Part shown: piece by piece, positions 32,074 to 41,443 of the stretch
Layout: each line of letters begins with the position of its first letter
Numbering within the stretch: the stretch's first letter is position 1
Assembly: GCA_963803125.1 (NCBI GenBank)
Contig: CAWDLR010000004.1
Span: 558,001-622,000, forward strand
Direction: 5' to 3'
DNA from: G963675935 sp963803125
Lineage (GTDB): Bacteria > Planctomycetota > Planctomycetia > Pirellulales > Thermoguttaceae
Length of the DNA stretch: 64,000 nt
Translations under genes and position numbers: made by a program
Notes under the pieces: generated by a model
Told to the model about the DNA's origin: nothing
Databases searched by the model: none
The model's input: only the letters and a program-made list of their open reading frames with translations

Positions 32074-35000
32074 TCAAATCCCTTTTCGCTTGCCGGCGGC
32101 GACGTCGGCCTTCAGCAGTTCGACGGCCTTCTCCAATTGGGCGTCGCGGCCCTTGTAGAAGTCCTCGGGCGTGTTGTCGATCAGCACGTCGGGTTTGACT
32201 CCGAAGTTCTCCAAGTTCTCGCCCTTGGCGGTCCAGACGCCGGCGCCGGGGGTGCGGATCGCGGAGCCGTCGGCCAGCATGAAGGAGCCGGTGCCGATAA
32301 CGGCGCCCATCGTGGGCACGCCCAGAACACGGCCAAGCTTGAGGTCCTTGAAGCCCTGCGGGAACATCTCCGCGTCCGAGGCGGAGCGCTCGTTCTGCAT
32401 CACGATCATCGGGCCGTAGAAGGTCTCCAGCGGGCGGGGCAAGTCCTGGCTCATGTCGCGGCCGCGGGTGTACTGGTAGCGTTGTCCCACCAGGATGCCC
32501 AGCAGCTCCTGATCGATGCCGCCGCCACCGTTGAATCGCTCGTCGATCACGAGCGCCTTCTTGGCGCGGTTCATTGCCAGCTCCAGCGCGAACTGGCGGA
32601 GCGAGGCCGGGTCCATCGCCTTGATGTGCAGGTATCCGATCTTGCCCTTGCTCAGCTTGTCAACGATGGCGCGACGGTCCGACACCCACTTCTCATACCT
32701 GGCGCTGCCCAGGGCCGATTCGCTCATGGGCTCGATGCTTATTTCCCACGCCCCTTCCTTGCCGGGCTTGTTGTTCAGGAGGAAACGGAACTTCCGCCCG
32801 GCGGACTGGGTGAGGTAGCGCCACTGGTTGTCGCTGGCCTTGAGTTCGTGGTCGTCGATGGCGAGGATGAAGTCGCCGCTGTGGATCTTCACGTACTCTT
32901 TGTCCGCCGGGCCGTCTTTCCAGATATGGCCCACGCGGTAGAGGCCGGCCGGATCCGGCACAAGCTCGAAGCCCGGATAGCGGGTCGTGGCGACCGCGGG
33001 CCGATCGAAGGCGGAAGGCCCGCCGCCGATGCCGGTGTGCGAGGCATTCAACTCTCCGATCATCATCATCATCACGTTGTGCAGCTCTTCCTGGTCCACC
33101 AGGTTGTCAAGCACGGCGGCGTAGGTCTTCTTGGCTGCGTTCCAGTCGGCCCCGTGCATCTTGGCGTCGTAGAAGCGGTTCTTCATGACCCGCCATCCCT
33201 CGACGAAGACCTCATGCCGCAGGGCCTTGTGATCCAGTTCCATGTGGATGGAGAAGGTGACTTGCCGCGCGCCTGCCGAATCGGCGGGGGCGGCGGGCGC
33301 GGCGGCGGGCGGGCCGATTCCGCGCCGGCCACGACCAAACCGGCCGGCAAATCCCTCGGGCGCGGCAGCCGGCTGACCACCGCCGCCCACCGAAGCCACA
33401 TAGATGCCGCGGCCCGAACGGAAATACAGAGAGCGAGCGTCCTTGGAGAAGATCATCATGCCGCCGCGATAGCCGCCGCGACCGAAGCCCCGGCCCGGCC
33501 CTGAGCCCGCGGAGGCGCCGGACGGGGCGGAGGAGACGCGAGCGGGCGCGGAGCCGTCCGCCAGATTCACGGTGTACATTCCGTAGCCGTCCGCCTCGCC
33601 GGCCGCCGTGAAGGCGATGACGCTGCCGCTGCGCGCGGCGGTAAGGCCCCCGACCCGCTCGCCGGCGACCGGGATCTGCCGAGCCCGCTTCGTCAGGCCG
33701 TTCCAATCGATTTTGACATCGGCGGGCGAAGAGGTCGCGCCCGCTGCCGGGCCGCGCGGGCCGCCGCGGGTTCCGCGAACGGGGACATCGGCGGCCGCGA
33801 GGGCCTGCACCTCGCTGTCGATGTCCTTGTTGAACGGGTCTTTGTCCAGGGCGCGGAGCGGCAAGGCCATGAGCTTCATCTGGCTCGCCGCCCGCCCTTC
33901 GGTGGCGGCCACGCCGCCGCTGGTGCCGGCGTGAATCGTATATGCCAAGTATCGCCCGTCGCCCGACCAGACGGCGGCGCCCTCGCTGAAGGACGCTTCG
34001 TCCTCGGTGATCCGCCGCTCCGGTCCGCCCTTCGCGGGCATGATATACACGTGGCCGCGCAAGGTCTCGTCCTGCTTCAAGAAACTCACCCACTTGCTGT
34101 CCGGTGAGAAAGCGGGGTCCCGCGGCTCGGCCAGGTCGCTGGACGTCAGCACGCTGGTCTTCCCCGCGGCCACTCGGAAGAGATAGAGCTTCTTGTCGCT
34201 CGACCCATAAATCAGCGACTTGGAATCCGGCGCCCAGTCTATCGAATTCTTGTCTGTGTCCGAATTGGAGACTTGCTTCAGGTGCTTGCCGTCAGGGTCC
34301 ACCAGATAGACCTCCTGGCGGCCGGAGCGATCCGAGATGAAGGCGATGTGCTTGCCGTCCGGCGACCAGGCGGGAGATTCGTTGCGGGAGGCGCCCGTGT
34401 CGTTGGCGATCGTGGTGATGTCGCCTTTGTCGGTGGCGATCGTGAATATTTGGTTCCGTGCCGAGATCACCGCCCGCTTGCCCGAGGGCGAAAGATCGAA
34501 ACTGTCGGCCTCGTTGTCGATGGCGATCGTTTCAACCTGGTTGTCCTTCTCCTCGGTGACAAGGTCGATCTTGACTTCGCTGGTCTTGCCAGACGCCACG
34601 TCCAACTTCCAAAGCCCGAAGTCGGCCTCGTAGACGATCACTTTGCCGTCGCTGGACAACGAAGGATAAAAGACGTTGCCGCTGGTATGCCTGGTGACCT
34701 GCACCGGCTGGGCGCCGGGCTTGAGCGAGACCTTGTAGATGTTGTTGAGGCTGTGCCGCACGTCGGGGCTGCCCGGCTTGACGTTCTTTTCGTTGGGAAG
34801 GGGATCGCCCACGAAGTAGATCTCGTCGTTGCCCGCGAACATCGGCCAGTAGCGGTTATAAGTGGCCCCTGCCAGCAGCGGCTTGGCGGTCTTGGCGGCC
34901 AGATCGGCCACCCAGATGTCGGCGGCATAACTGCCGCGGTAGTGCTTGCGGGTCCAAACGCTGGGATGACGATTGAAGGCGAAGTGCTTTCCGTCGGCGG

Positions 35001-35487
35001 AGTAGCTGCCCCACCAGCCCCAGTCCACCGGCAGGCTCGTCTCTCGGCCGCCTTCCACCGGCACCTGATAGAGCGTCGCCACGCTGGGAAAGGCGCCGTC
35101 GCCGTGGGCGGCGCGGAAGACGACCTGCTTCGAGTCAGGAGTCCAGCCCACCACCTCTTCGTTGCCGCTGTGGAAGGTGAGCCGGCGGGCCGTTCCGCCG
35201 CTGGCGGGAATGACGAACACGTCGTAGTTCCCGCATCGCGCGGACGAAAAGGCGATCCACTTGCCATCCGGGCTGAAGCGGGGATTGATGTCCCGCGCCA
35301 CGTTGTCCGTGAGGCGTTGGGGGTTCGAGCCGTTCGCGTCCACCACCCAGATGTCGCCCAGATAGCTGAAGGCGATCTTGCCGGCATGGAAGTCGGGCGT
35401 CCTGGCAAGCCGCACCGGGGCCGCGCCGGCCGCCGTCGCCGTCAGGAGGAACGCGAAACTGATGAAGAACCTGCTTGTTTGGATCAT
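32074..35487 (-). CDS. Tricorn-like S41 family protease, secreted
   Basis: A 1137-residue exported protease. Signal peptide: MIQTSRFFISFAFLLTATAA. A beta-propeller region of WD40/TolB-like repeats follows (ADGKHFAF, SPDGKWIAFSS, SPDSKWVSFL), to about residue 700. Next come a Gly/Arg/Pro-rich stretch, a tricorn core domain with LNASHTGIGGG (Ser-His pair), a PDZ domain (GDFILAIDDHELKASDN) and the S41 catalytic region with ERSASDAEMFPQGFK (nucleophile Ser-Asp) and GENLENFGVKPD (Glu). The full tricorn Ser/His/Ser/Glu set is thus present. It probably degrades peptides in the periplasm. ATG 35487 has GGGAGA upstream; the open frame upstream of it lacks a signal peptide at its N-terminus. Confidence 0.93.
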   Translation of the reverse strand: MIQTSRFFISFAFLLTATAAGAAPVRLARTPDFHAGKIAFSYLGDIWVVDANGSNPQRLTDNVARDINPRFSPDGKWIAFSSARCGNYDVFVIPASGGTARRLTFHSGNEEVVGWTPDSKQVVFRAAHGDGAFPSVATLYQVPVEGGRETSLPVDWGWWGSYSADGKHFAFNRHPSVWTRKHYRGSYAADIWVADLAAKTAKPLLAGATYNRYWPMFAGNDEIYFVGDPLPNEKNVKPGSPDVRHSLNNIYKVSLKPGAQPVQVTRHTSGNVFYPSLSSDGKVIVYEADFGLWKLDVASGKTSEVKIDLVTEEKDNQVETIAIDNEADSFDLSPSGKRAVISARNQIFTIATDKGDITTIANDTGASRNESPAWSPDGKHIAFISDRSGRQEVYLVDPDGKHLKQVSNSDTDKNSIDWAPDSKSLIYGSSDKKLYLFRVAAGKTSVLTSSDLAEPRDPAFSPDSKWVSFLKQDETLRGHVYIMPAKGGPERRITEDEASFSEGAAVWSGDGRYLAYTIHAGTSGGVAATEGRAASQMKLMALPLRALDKDPFNKDIDSEVQALAAADVPVRGTRGGPRGPAAGATSSPADVKIDWNGLTKRARQIPVAGERVGGLTAARSGSVIAFTAAGEADGYGMYTVNLADGSAPARVSSAPSGASAGSGPGRGFGRGGYRGGMMIFSKDARSLYFRSGRGIYVASVGGGGQPAAAPEGFAGRFGRGRRGIGPPAAAPAAPADSAGARQVTFSIHMELDHKALRHEVFVEGWRVMKNRFYDAKMHGADWNAAKKTYAAVLDNLVDQEELHNVMMMMIGELNASHTGIGGGPSAFDRPAVATTRYPGFELVPDPAGLYRVGHIWKDGPADKEYVKIHSGDFILAIDDHELKASDNQWRYLTQSAGRKFRFLLNNKPGKEGAWEISIEPMSESALGSARYEKWVSDRRAIVDKLSKGKIGYLHIKAMDPASLRQFALELAMNRAKKALVIDERFNGGGGIDQELLGILVGQRYQYTRGRDMSQDLPRPLETFYGPMIVMQNERSASDAEMFPQGFKDLKLGRVLGVPTMGAVIGTGSFMLADGSAIRTPGAGVWTAKGENLENFGVKPDVLIDNTPEDFYKGRDAQLEKAVELLKADVAAGKRKGI

Positions 35488-35800
35488 TGGTCTCTCCCGG
35501 ATAGGTGAGTTCTGCCTGATACTATGAATCAAAAGACCACTGCCATTTGCGTGGATAGCCGACACGTGACCATTCGCCTGTCCCCTTCCGCCGCGCAAAG
35601 GTTCAGCGATGGACCCCGTGGCACACATTTTTCTATGTTAGCGGGGCGACATGCGACTTTCCAGCTTTTGGGCCGATTCTCGGACCGGAATGGATTCCCT
35701 GGGCGAATCAATGGTCGGTAGCCCTTATAGGGGGGCGTTCGCCGCAACATCGTCGTTAACCGCGGTTGTCCCACGCCGCCGCATGGGTGCCGATCGCCGC
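35488..35800. other. Gene-free spacer between divergent genes
   Basis: No supported gene or strong repeat was seen in these 310 bases. It should hold the promoter of the tricorn-like gene on the minus strand, but no convincing -35/-10 pair was found for it. Confidence 0.5.
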
Positions 35801-35829
35801 TTCGACAAGGAGGCGCCCGCGGGTATAAT
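35801..35829 (+). promoter_or_regulatory. Sigma-70-type promoter for the GH127 gene
   Basis: TTCGAC at 35801-35806 and a perfect TATAAT at 35824-35829, separated by 17 bases, lie 75 bases before the GH127 start. The -35 box is a weak match. Confidence 0.55.
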
Positions 35830-35903
35830 GAGGGCCGTTTGCGGCGTTATGGTGCGGACAGCACAGACCGGGTGGTGAAGGTCGCACGCCAAGGAGCGAA
35901 AAA

Positions 35904-38573
35904 ATGAAAGATCGCCGACAAATCAGACGATGGACGATTGGCGCAGCAATGGCCGTATCGCTTGTAGCCGCGGGCGCGAGAGCGAAGGTCCCGGAGAACT
36001 CGACGAATCTGGCCCCGTTCGCTGCGGCGTCCACTTCGTACGTGTCGGGCCACGAGACGTTGGAGGCGATCAACGACGGCATCGAACCGCGCGGCGTGAA
36101 CGACCACAGCCACGGGGCTTACGGAAACTGGCCTCGCACCGGCACGCAGTGGGTGGAGTTGACTTGGAGCCACCCGATCGCCACGCGAAAGATCAACGTC
36201 TACTGGTGGGACGACAATCAGGGCGTTCGCCTGCCGCGGGCTTGCCGATTGCTCTATTGGGACGGAAGCCGTTTCGTCCCGGTAAGAGCCGCGGCAGGGC
36301 TCGGCGTCGCCGGCGGACGCTACAACACGACCACGTTCGCGGAGGTGACCAGCAAGAAGTTGCGACTGGAGTTCGACGGCAACGGTCAGTTCTCGACGGG
36401 CATTATCGAGTGGAAGGTCTATGACTCGGGGAAGTCGCCCGCCTTTGCCCCGCGCCTGACGGCGGGCCCCGATCGCAGCCTGGTGCTGCCGGCGAAGACG
36501 TATTTGAATGCGCGCATCAAGGGAGTGGCACAGTCGATCGCCTGGAGCAAGGCGTCCGGGCCCGGCACGGTGACGTTCGCCGATCCGCATGCGCTGCGGA
36601 CGACCGCCGAATTCTCCCTGCCAGGCGACTACGTGCTGAACCTCGCCGCCGCCAACAAGGACCAGGCGGCCGTCGCTGCGCTTGCGGTCCGCGTCGAAGC
36701 TCCCTGCCGGCAGAGGCGGCTCGATCCGGTCGCCGTGCAGACCTATCGCATCGACAGCCCGCTATGGAGCAAACGGCTAAAGCAACTAATCGTCAACTGG
36801 ATTCCGCACTGCGTTGCCGAACTCTCGAAGCCGCGATTGCCGGAAGGCGGCCTCGACAACTTCATCGAGGCCGGCAACCGGTTGGCCGGCCGCCGCTTCA
36901 AGCCGCACATCGGCCCTCCCTGGGCTGACGCCTACACGCTCACGACCGTCGAGTCGATCTGTCTGGCGCTGATGCTGGATCCGCAGGGCGACGCGGAATT
37001 GCTTCGGGCGCAAACGGCCCTGCGCGAGACGCTCGACAAGTGGATTCCGATCGTCCTGTCTGCACAGGAAGCGGACGGCTACCTGCAAACGCGATTCACC
37101 CTCGGCACGCGGGACGACCCGCCCGGGCCGCCGCCGCGATGGACCTGGGTCGGCGAGCACGAAGGCTACGTGGCCGGCTGCTTTCTCGAAGCCGCCGTCG
37201 CACATTACCGGCTGACGGCGGGCCGCGACCGGCGAATGTACGACGCCGCCAAGAGGTTGGCCGATTGCTGGAACGCCCACGTCGGGCCTGCCCCAAAGAA
37301 GACCTGGCACGACGGCCACGAGGAAATCGAGCAGGCGCTGGTGCGGTTTGCGCGGCTGGTCAATGAAGTCGAAGGAGGCGGCAAAGGCGACAAGTACGTC
37401 CAGCTCGCGAAGTTCCTCCTCGATTGCCGACGCAACGGCGACAGCTACGACCAGAGCCATCTGCCCGTCGTCGCGCAATACGAAGCGGTCGGACACGCGG
37501 TGCGGGCCGCGTTCTGCTACTCCGCCATGACCAACGTCGCGATGGAGAGCGGCGATCCGCAGTACCACAGCGCGGTGAAGTCGCTGTGGGACAGCCTCGT
37601 CAACCGAAAGTACTATCTGACCGGCGGAATCGGCAGCGGGGAGACCTCCGAAGGCTTCGGCAAGGATTTTTCGCTGCCCAACGAGGCCTACTGCGAGTCG
37701 TGCGCCGACTGCGGCGAAATTTTCTTTCAACACAAAATGAATCTCGCCTACCACGACGCCCGCTACGCCGATCTTATCGAGGCGACGCTCTACAACGCGG
37801 TGCTCGGCTCACTGGACCTGTCCGCGAAGAACTTCACCTACACCAATCCGCTCGACCAGTCGTTCGCGCGGTACCGCTGGCACGTCTGCCCCTGCTGCAT
37901 CGGCCAAATCCCGCGGACGCTCTTGTCGCTGCCGACGTGGATGTACGCCAAGAGCGCGGACGGCCTGTTTGTCAATCTCTACGTGGGCGGCACCGTCCGC
38001 CTCGGGCGCGTGGCGGGCAGCAACGTCGAAATCGTCCAACGCACTGACTATCCCTGGAAAGGCGCGGTTACCATCGTCGTCAATCCCGATTCGCCGCGGA
38101 CGTTCGCAGTCCGCTTGCGGGCGCCCGATCGCAGCGTCAGCTCGCTCTACCACTGCACGCCGCCGGCCGACGGCATCGAATCGCTCTCCTTGAACGGCAG
38201 GCAAATCGCCGCGGAGATGAAAGACGGCTACGCGGTCATTACCCGCCACTGGGCGGCGGGCGACACCATCCGCCTCGAGCTGCCGCTCCGCGTCCAGCGC
38301 GTCAGGGCGGACGAGCGCATCGCCAGCGATCGCGGCCGCGTTGCCCTGCGCTATGGCCCGCTGGTGTATAACATCGAAAGCGTCGATCAGAACATCGACG
38401 GCGTGCTTTCGCCCGACGCCGTCTTGACGCCGGAGTGGAATGGCGACCTGCTCGACGGCATCGTCGTCATTCGCGGCGCGTTCGCGGATGGTTCTGCGTT
38501 GACTGCCGTCCCCAACTACGCCCGCAACAACCGCGGCGGCCGTTCCATCGTCTGGATCAGAGACGGCAGGTGA
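35904..38573 (+). CDS. GH127-like (DUF1680) glycoside hydrolase, secreted
   Basis: An 889-residue exported protein. Signal peptide: MKDRRQIRRWTIGAAMAVSL, cut near ARA. Residues 35-175 look like a discoidin/F5-8-type sugar-binding domain (INVYWWDDNQG, LRLEFDGNGQFSTGIIEWKVY). A short Ig-like domain follows and then, from about 280, the GH127 (beta-L-arabinofuranosidase) barrel with YVAGCFLEAAVAHYR. The zinc/catalytic cysteine region has NEAYCESCADCGEIFF and WHVCPCCIGQIPRTLLSLP, matching the Cys-nucleophile family. It should release L-arabinose or a related sugar from plant-type glycans outside the cytoplasm. The ATG has AAGGAG nine bases upstream. Confidence 0.9.
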   Translation: MKDRRQIRRWTIGAAMAVSLVAAGARAKVPENSTNLAPFAAASTSYVSGHETLEAINDGIEPRGVNDHSHGAYGNWPRTGTQWVELTWSHPIATRKINVYWWDDNQGVRLPRACRLLYWDGSRFVPVRAAAGLGVAGGRYNTTTFAEVTSKKLRLEFDGNGQFSTGIIEWKVYDSGKSPAFAPRLTAGPDRSLVLPAKTYLNARIKGVAQSIAWSKASGPGTVTFADPHALRTTAEFSLPGDYVLNLAAANKDQAAVAALAVRVEAPCRQRRLDPVAVQTYRIDSPLWSKRLKQLIVNWIPHCVAELSKPRLPEGGLDNFIEAGNRLAGRRFKPHIGPPWADAYTLTTVESICLALMLDPQGDAELLRAQTALRETLDKWIPIVLSAQEADGYLQTRFTLGTRDDPPGPPPRWTWVGEHEGYVAGCFLEAAVAHYRLTAGRDRRMYDAAKRLADCWNAHVGPAPKKTWHDGHEEIEQALVRFARLVNEVEGGGKGDKYVQLAKFLLDCRRNGDSYDQSHLPVVAQYEAVGHAVRAAFCYSAMTNVAMESGDPQYHSAVKSLWDSLVNRKYYLTGGIGSGETSEGFGKDFSLPNEAYCESCADCGEIFFQHKMNLAYHDARYADLIEATLYNAVLGSLDLSAKNFTYTNPLDQSFARYRWHVCPCCIGQIPRTLLSLPTWMYAKSADGLFVNLYVGGTVRLGRVAGSNVEIVQRTDYPWKGAVTIVVNPDSPRTFAVRLRAPDRSVSSLYHCTPPADGIESLSLNGRQIAAEMKDGYAVITRHWAAGDTIRLELPLRVQRVRADERIASDRGRVALRYGPLVYNIESVDQNIDGVLSPDAVLTPEWNGDLLDGIVVIRGAFADGSALTAVPNYARNNRGGRSIVWIRDGR

Positions 38574-38784
38574 CGCGAGCCGCTGCGCTGCCCAAGCGTT
38601 CTTGGCGACGGGCAGAAGCGACGTGATCGTGGGCAGGCCGACCTTCAATTCCTCCTCGATCAGTAGCGACGCGGACAACGCACGAACGGTCGCCGCGCCA
38701 GCCCCGTCGAGTTTACTCTACTGCGACGGCTTCCTCTCGGCAATCCCGCGGCGCATACGGGCAGGAGAACTGCAAAGTCCTTGT

Positions 38785-38862
38785 GTTGGGGCGGCAGTTA
38801 TACTGCCACCCCTCGAACCAGCCGCGCTTCGCAGGGGGCGGCAGTACAACTGCCGCCCCAAC
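38785..38862. repeat. GGCAGT-family palindromic element
   Basis: Starts GTTGGGGCGGCAGTTATACT, ends GGCAGTACAACTGCCGCCCC plus AAC. The same family is inserted inside the CFA-synthase-like gene at 13064-13133. Confidence 0.88.
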
Positions 38863-38913
38863 AGAGTCGGAGACGTGAAGTCCTGAAGTTCACAGGGCCG
38901 ATCAGTTTTCGCT

Positions 38914-38994
38914 GTAGGAGGCGACTCCTGTCGCCGATTTGCCGCGGTTTCGGCCGGGCAGCACTCCAAATCGGCGACAGGAGTCGCCTCCTAC
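38914..38994. repeat. GTAGGAGGC-family palindromic element
   Basis: A perfect 27-base inverted repeat (38914-38940 and 38968-38994, core GGCGACTCCTGTCGCC). Flanking sequence is also partly complementary (GAAGTTCACAGGGCC against GGCCCTGCTGAAGTTC), extending the structure. It is the same family as the inner element at 12596-12669. Confidence 0.9.
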
Positions 38995-39215
38995 AATCCC
39001 CAAACTGAACAACTGAGCGGCCCTGCTGAAGTTCTGCTGATGCTTGACATTCGGCTGCCATCTTGGTACGTTGGCGGTGTAAAGCGGTTCGCTGCGTTGT
39101 TCGATTGGTTTGCCGTGGCTTCCGAGGTCGCTCGAGGGAGCGATTTCTGATATCGTCGGGTATCAGTTTGCGCGGCCTGGTTACTAGGAGGTTCCAGCAA
39201 GACCGTGACGCGGAT

Positions 39216-39283
39216 GTACTCCTCACACTCCGTGTGAGGCGATTTCGTGCCGCGATTTACCTCACACGGAGTGTGAGGAGTAC
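39216..39283. repeat. CTCCTCACAC-family palindromic element
   Basis: A perfect 24-base inverted repeat (39216-39239 and 39260-39283, core CCTCACACTCCGTGTGAGG) about 100 bases upstream of the AKR-fold gene. A single related arm lies at 17773-17797. Confidence 0.88.
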
Positions 39284-39384
39284 GTTTTGTTAGAGCTTGT
39301 AAGTCGATCTCGAAACGGCTTGTAGGCGGTCATACCGAACGACCGATCCTCTCCTGCACAGTTGACCCCATTAAGGAGGCTCCG

Positions 39385-40494
39385 ATGGCCGAGAGCAAGG
39401 TAACTCGTCGAGATTTCGTCCGCGGTGTCGCCGTCGCCACCGTCGGAACAGCCCTGGGGCTGTCGCCGACTTACACCGTGCATGCCGGCAATCCGGAAAA
39501 GGGCGATACGGGCAAGATCCTCAACTACAACTCCGATATGGAGTACCGCCGCTGCGGCAAGACCGATCTGATGATCTCGGCCGTATGCCTGGGCGGCCAT
39601 TGGAAACGTATCGACAAGGTCTTGCCGAAAGCCGGCAAGGGCGAGGGCTGGTTGGGGGCCTCAGAGGGCAGTGCCGAGTTCGACAAGAACCGCTATGACG
39701 TCGTCTCCCGCTGCATCGACCGCGGCATCAACTACATCGACGCCTGCTGGGCCAATGAGGTCATCGCCTACAGCAAAGCGCTCAAGGGCCGCCGTGATAA
39801 GATGTATCTCGGCTTCTCCTGGGGCATCACTGAAGTTCGCTATGCCGAATGGAGGACATTCGAGAAACTCAAGGCTGGTTTCCAGCAAGGACTGAAGAAA
39901 GCCCGCCAGGAGTACGTCGACCTCTGGCGGATCACCTGCCTGGAGCAGAGCGGCCAGCACGACGATGCCACCATCGAGAGCGTGGCGAAGGCCCTGGAAT
40001 GGGCGAAGAAGAGCGGGCTGGCCCGCTTCACCGGCATCTCCTCGCACGACCGACCGCACATCAAGAAGCTCATCGAGAAATACCCACAGCAACTCGAAGT
40101 AATCTGCACGCCCTATACCGCCAAGACCAAGGTCGTAGAGGATCGGGAAGGGCTGTGGGCGGCAATGAAAAAACACGATGTGGGCTGGTTCGGCATCAAG
40201 CCCTTCGCCAGCAACTCGGTATTCAAGGGCGACAGTTCGCCGGACAATCTCCATGCCGAAGAGGACAACCGCATGGCTCGGCTGTGTCTGCGCTACGTTC
40301 TCTGCAATCCGGCGATCACGGCGCCCATTCCGGGTCTGATCACCCAGCAGCAGGTTGACAACGCGGCCTTGGCCGTGGCGGAGCGACGCGAATTGGACGC
40401 CAAAGAACGCGCCGAGCTGGACGGCGCGATGCAGCGCGCCTGGGCCAATCTGCCCTATCATTATCAGTGGCTAAAAGACTGGGAATACGTTTGA
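39385..40494 (+). CDS. Tat-exported aldo/keto-reductase-fold protein lacking the usual tetrad
   Basis: A 369-residue protein with a twin-arginine signal (VTRRDFVRGVAVATVGTALG, cut near VHA) and an AKR barrel from about residue 55 (YRRCGKTDLMISAVCLGG, GINYIDACWANE, IPGLITQQQVDNAALAVAER). Of the AKR catalytic set Asp-Tyr-Lys-His, only the Asp (YIDAC) is kept. The Tyr position reads Asn (WANE), the Lys strand reads YLGFSWG, and the His strand reads YVDLWRIT. It is therefore unlikely to be a standard oxidoreductase. AAGGAGG stands eight bases before the ATG. A tetraheme cytochrome gene follows after 12 bases, so the two probably act together in the periplasm. Confidence 0.85.
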   Translation: MAESKVTRRDFVRGVAVATVGTALGLSPTYTVHAGNPEKGDTGKILNYNSDMEYRRCGKTDLMISAVCLGGHWKRIDKVLPKAGKGEGWLGASEGSAEFDKNRYDVVSRCIDRGINYIDACWANEVIAYSKALKGRRDKMYLGFSWGITEVRYAEWRTFEKLKAGFQQGLKKARQEYVDLWRITCLEQSGQHDDATIESVAKALEWAKKSGLARFTGISSHDRPHIKKLIEKYPQQLEVICTPYTAKTKVVEDREGLWAAMKKHDVGWFGIKPFASNSVFKGDSSPDNLHAEEDNRMARLCLRYVLCNPAITAPIPGLITQQQVDNAALAVAERRELDAKERAELDGAMQRAWANLPYHYQWLKDWEYV

Positions 40495-40506
40495 GCCGTC
40501 GGGAAT

Positions 40507-41202
40507 ATGACGAGGCGTTTTGCGTGGATTGCCGCTGGCGTTATGGCCGTGACGGCCTCTTGGTTTGCCTTGGCGGATGACTCGTTAGGAACTGCCAAGA
40601 AGCCGCCGCCGCTGAAGGTCGATAAAACCGCGCCGCTTCTGTTGGAGGAACCGCCACCCAGTGCACGATCAGTCGATCCCGGCAAGTCCCGAGCCGACAA
40701 CAGCGCGTGCCTCGTATGTCACAGCAACTTCCAGGATGAATTGATAGTAGCCGCCCATGCCAAACAGGACATCGGTTGCATCAAGTGCCACGGCTCGTCG
40801 CTTGCTCACCGTAACGACGAAGACAACGTGACCGCCCCGGACAAGATGTTTGCAGCGGCGCGGATCGACAAGGCCTGCCGTGAATGCCACGAGGACCACA
40901 ACGCTTCGGCGCGGAAGGTCATTAAGATGTTCCAGGCCCGCTTCCCCCGGAACACTGATGCGGAGAAGGTGGCGTGTACCGACTGCCACGGCGAACACCG
41001 CCTGAAAGTCCGCAGCGTCCGTTGGGATAAGGACACAGGGAGGCTGTTGGCGCACAATCCCGAGGCTGCGAAGCTGTCCGGCACGGGAAAGAAGACGGCC
41101 GCCCACGAAAAGCACGCTCCGTCTGAGGGGAAGAACCGGAAAAACCGGGACCGGAAAAACCGGGACGGGTCTGACATTGATAAAACAGGCAAGGATCGCT
41201 AA
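40507..41202 (+). CDS. Tetraheme c-type cytochrome
   Basis: A 231-residue exported cytochrome with N-terminal signal MTRRFAWIAAGVMAVTASWF (cut near ALA). Four haem-binding motifs are visible: CLVCH, CIKCH, CRECH and CTDCH, between about residues 70 and 165. Their spacing and extra histidines (AAHAKQ, EDHNAS, GEHRL) fit bis-His cytochrome c3/NapC-like electron carriers. The C-terminal 40 residues are Lys/Arg/Asn-rich, from a short DNA tandem repeat (GGAAAAACCGGGACC units at about 41137-41170). It follows the AKR-fold gene in one likely operon. The electron donor and acceptor are not known. Confidence 0.9.
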   Translation: MTRRFAWIAAGVMAVTASWFALADDSLGTAKKPPPLKVDKTAPLLLEEPPPSARSVDPGKSRADNSACLVCHSNFQDELIVAAHAKQDIGCIKCHGSSLAHRNDEDNVTAPDKMFAAARIDKACRECHEDHNASARKVIKMFQARFPRNTDAEKVACTDCHGEHRLKVRSVRWDKDTGRLLAHNPEAAKLSGTGKKTAAHEKHAPSEGKNRKNRDRKNRDGSDIDKTGKDR

Positions 41203-41309
41203 TCTGTGGCGATGGCTCGCACTGCAAGAGTAGCTCCGGGAGAAATGGTGTTTCGTGTTCTCAATCGGGGCATCGCGCGGATGCAAGTGTTTTCGTCCCC
41301 CATCTTGTC

Positions 41310-41402
41310 AATATCGGACCTGTCTCGTTTTCATCTCCCTATCGGACCTGTCCCGTTTTCATCTCCCGTTTTCATCTCCTGTCCCGTTTTCATCTCCCTT
41401 GC
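41310..41402. repeat. Short direct repeats after the cytochrome gene
   Basis: Three to four imperfect copies of a unit like CCTGTCCCGTTTTCATCTCC, some preceded by TATCGGA. Together they fill part of the gap between the cytochrome gene and the convergent GGDEF gene. Confidence 0.7.
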
Positions 41403-41443
41403 TTCCGGCAAAGAGACCCTGGGTCGGCATCTCGACTGCTCGG

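Larger units (their letters stand above)
38574..39384. other. Repeat-filled gene-free stretch
   Basis: The 810 bases between the GH127 and AKR-fold genes hold three different palindromic elements (38785, 38914 and 39216, listed separately). The first 100 bases, read on the minus strand, have coding-like composition (LIEEELKVGLPTITSLLPVA), but without start, stop or known match; it may be a gene remnant. Confidence 0.6.

Noticed and set aside
38573..38700. Coding-like minus-strand stretch after the GH127 gene (LIEEELKVGLPTITSLLPVA)
   Set aside because: It may be a gene remnant, but without start, stop or recognised match it cannot be supported as a feature.
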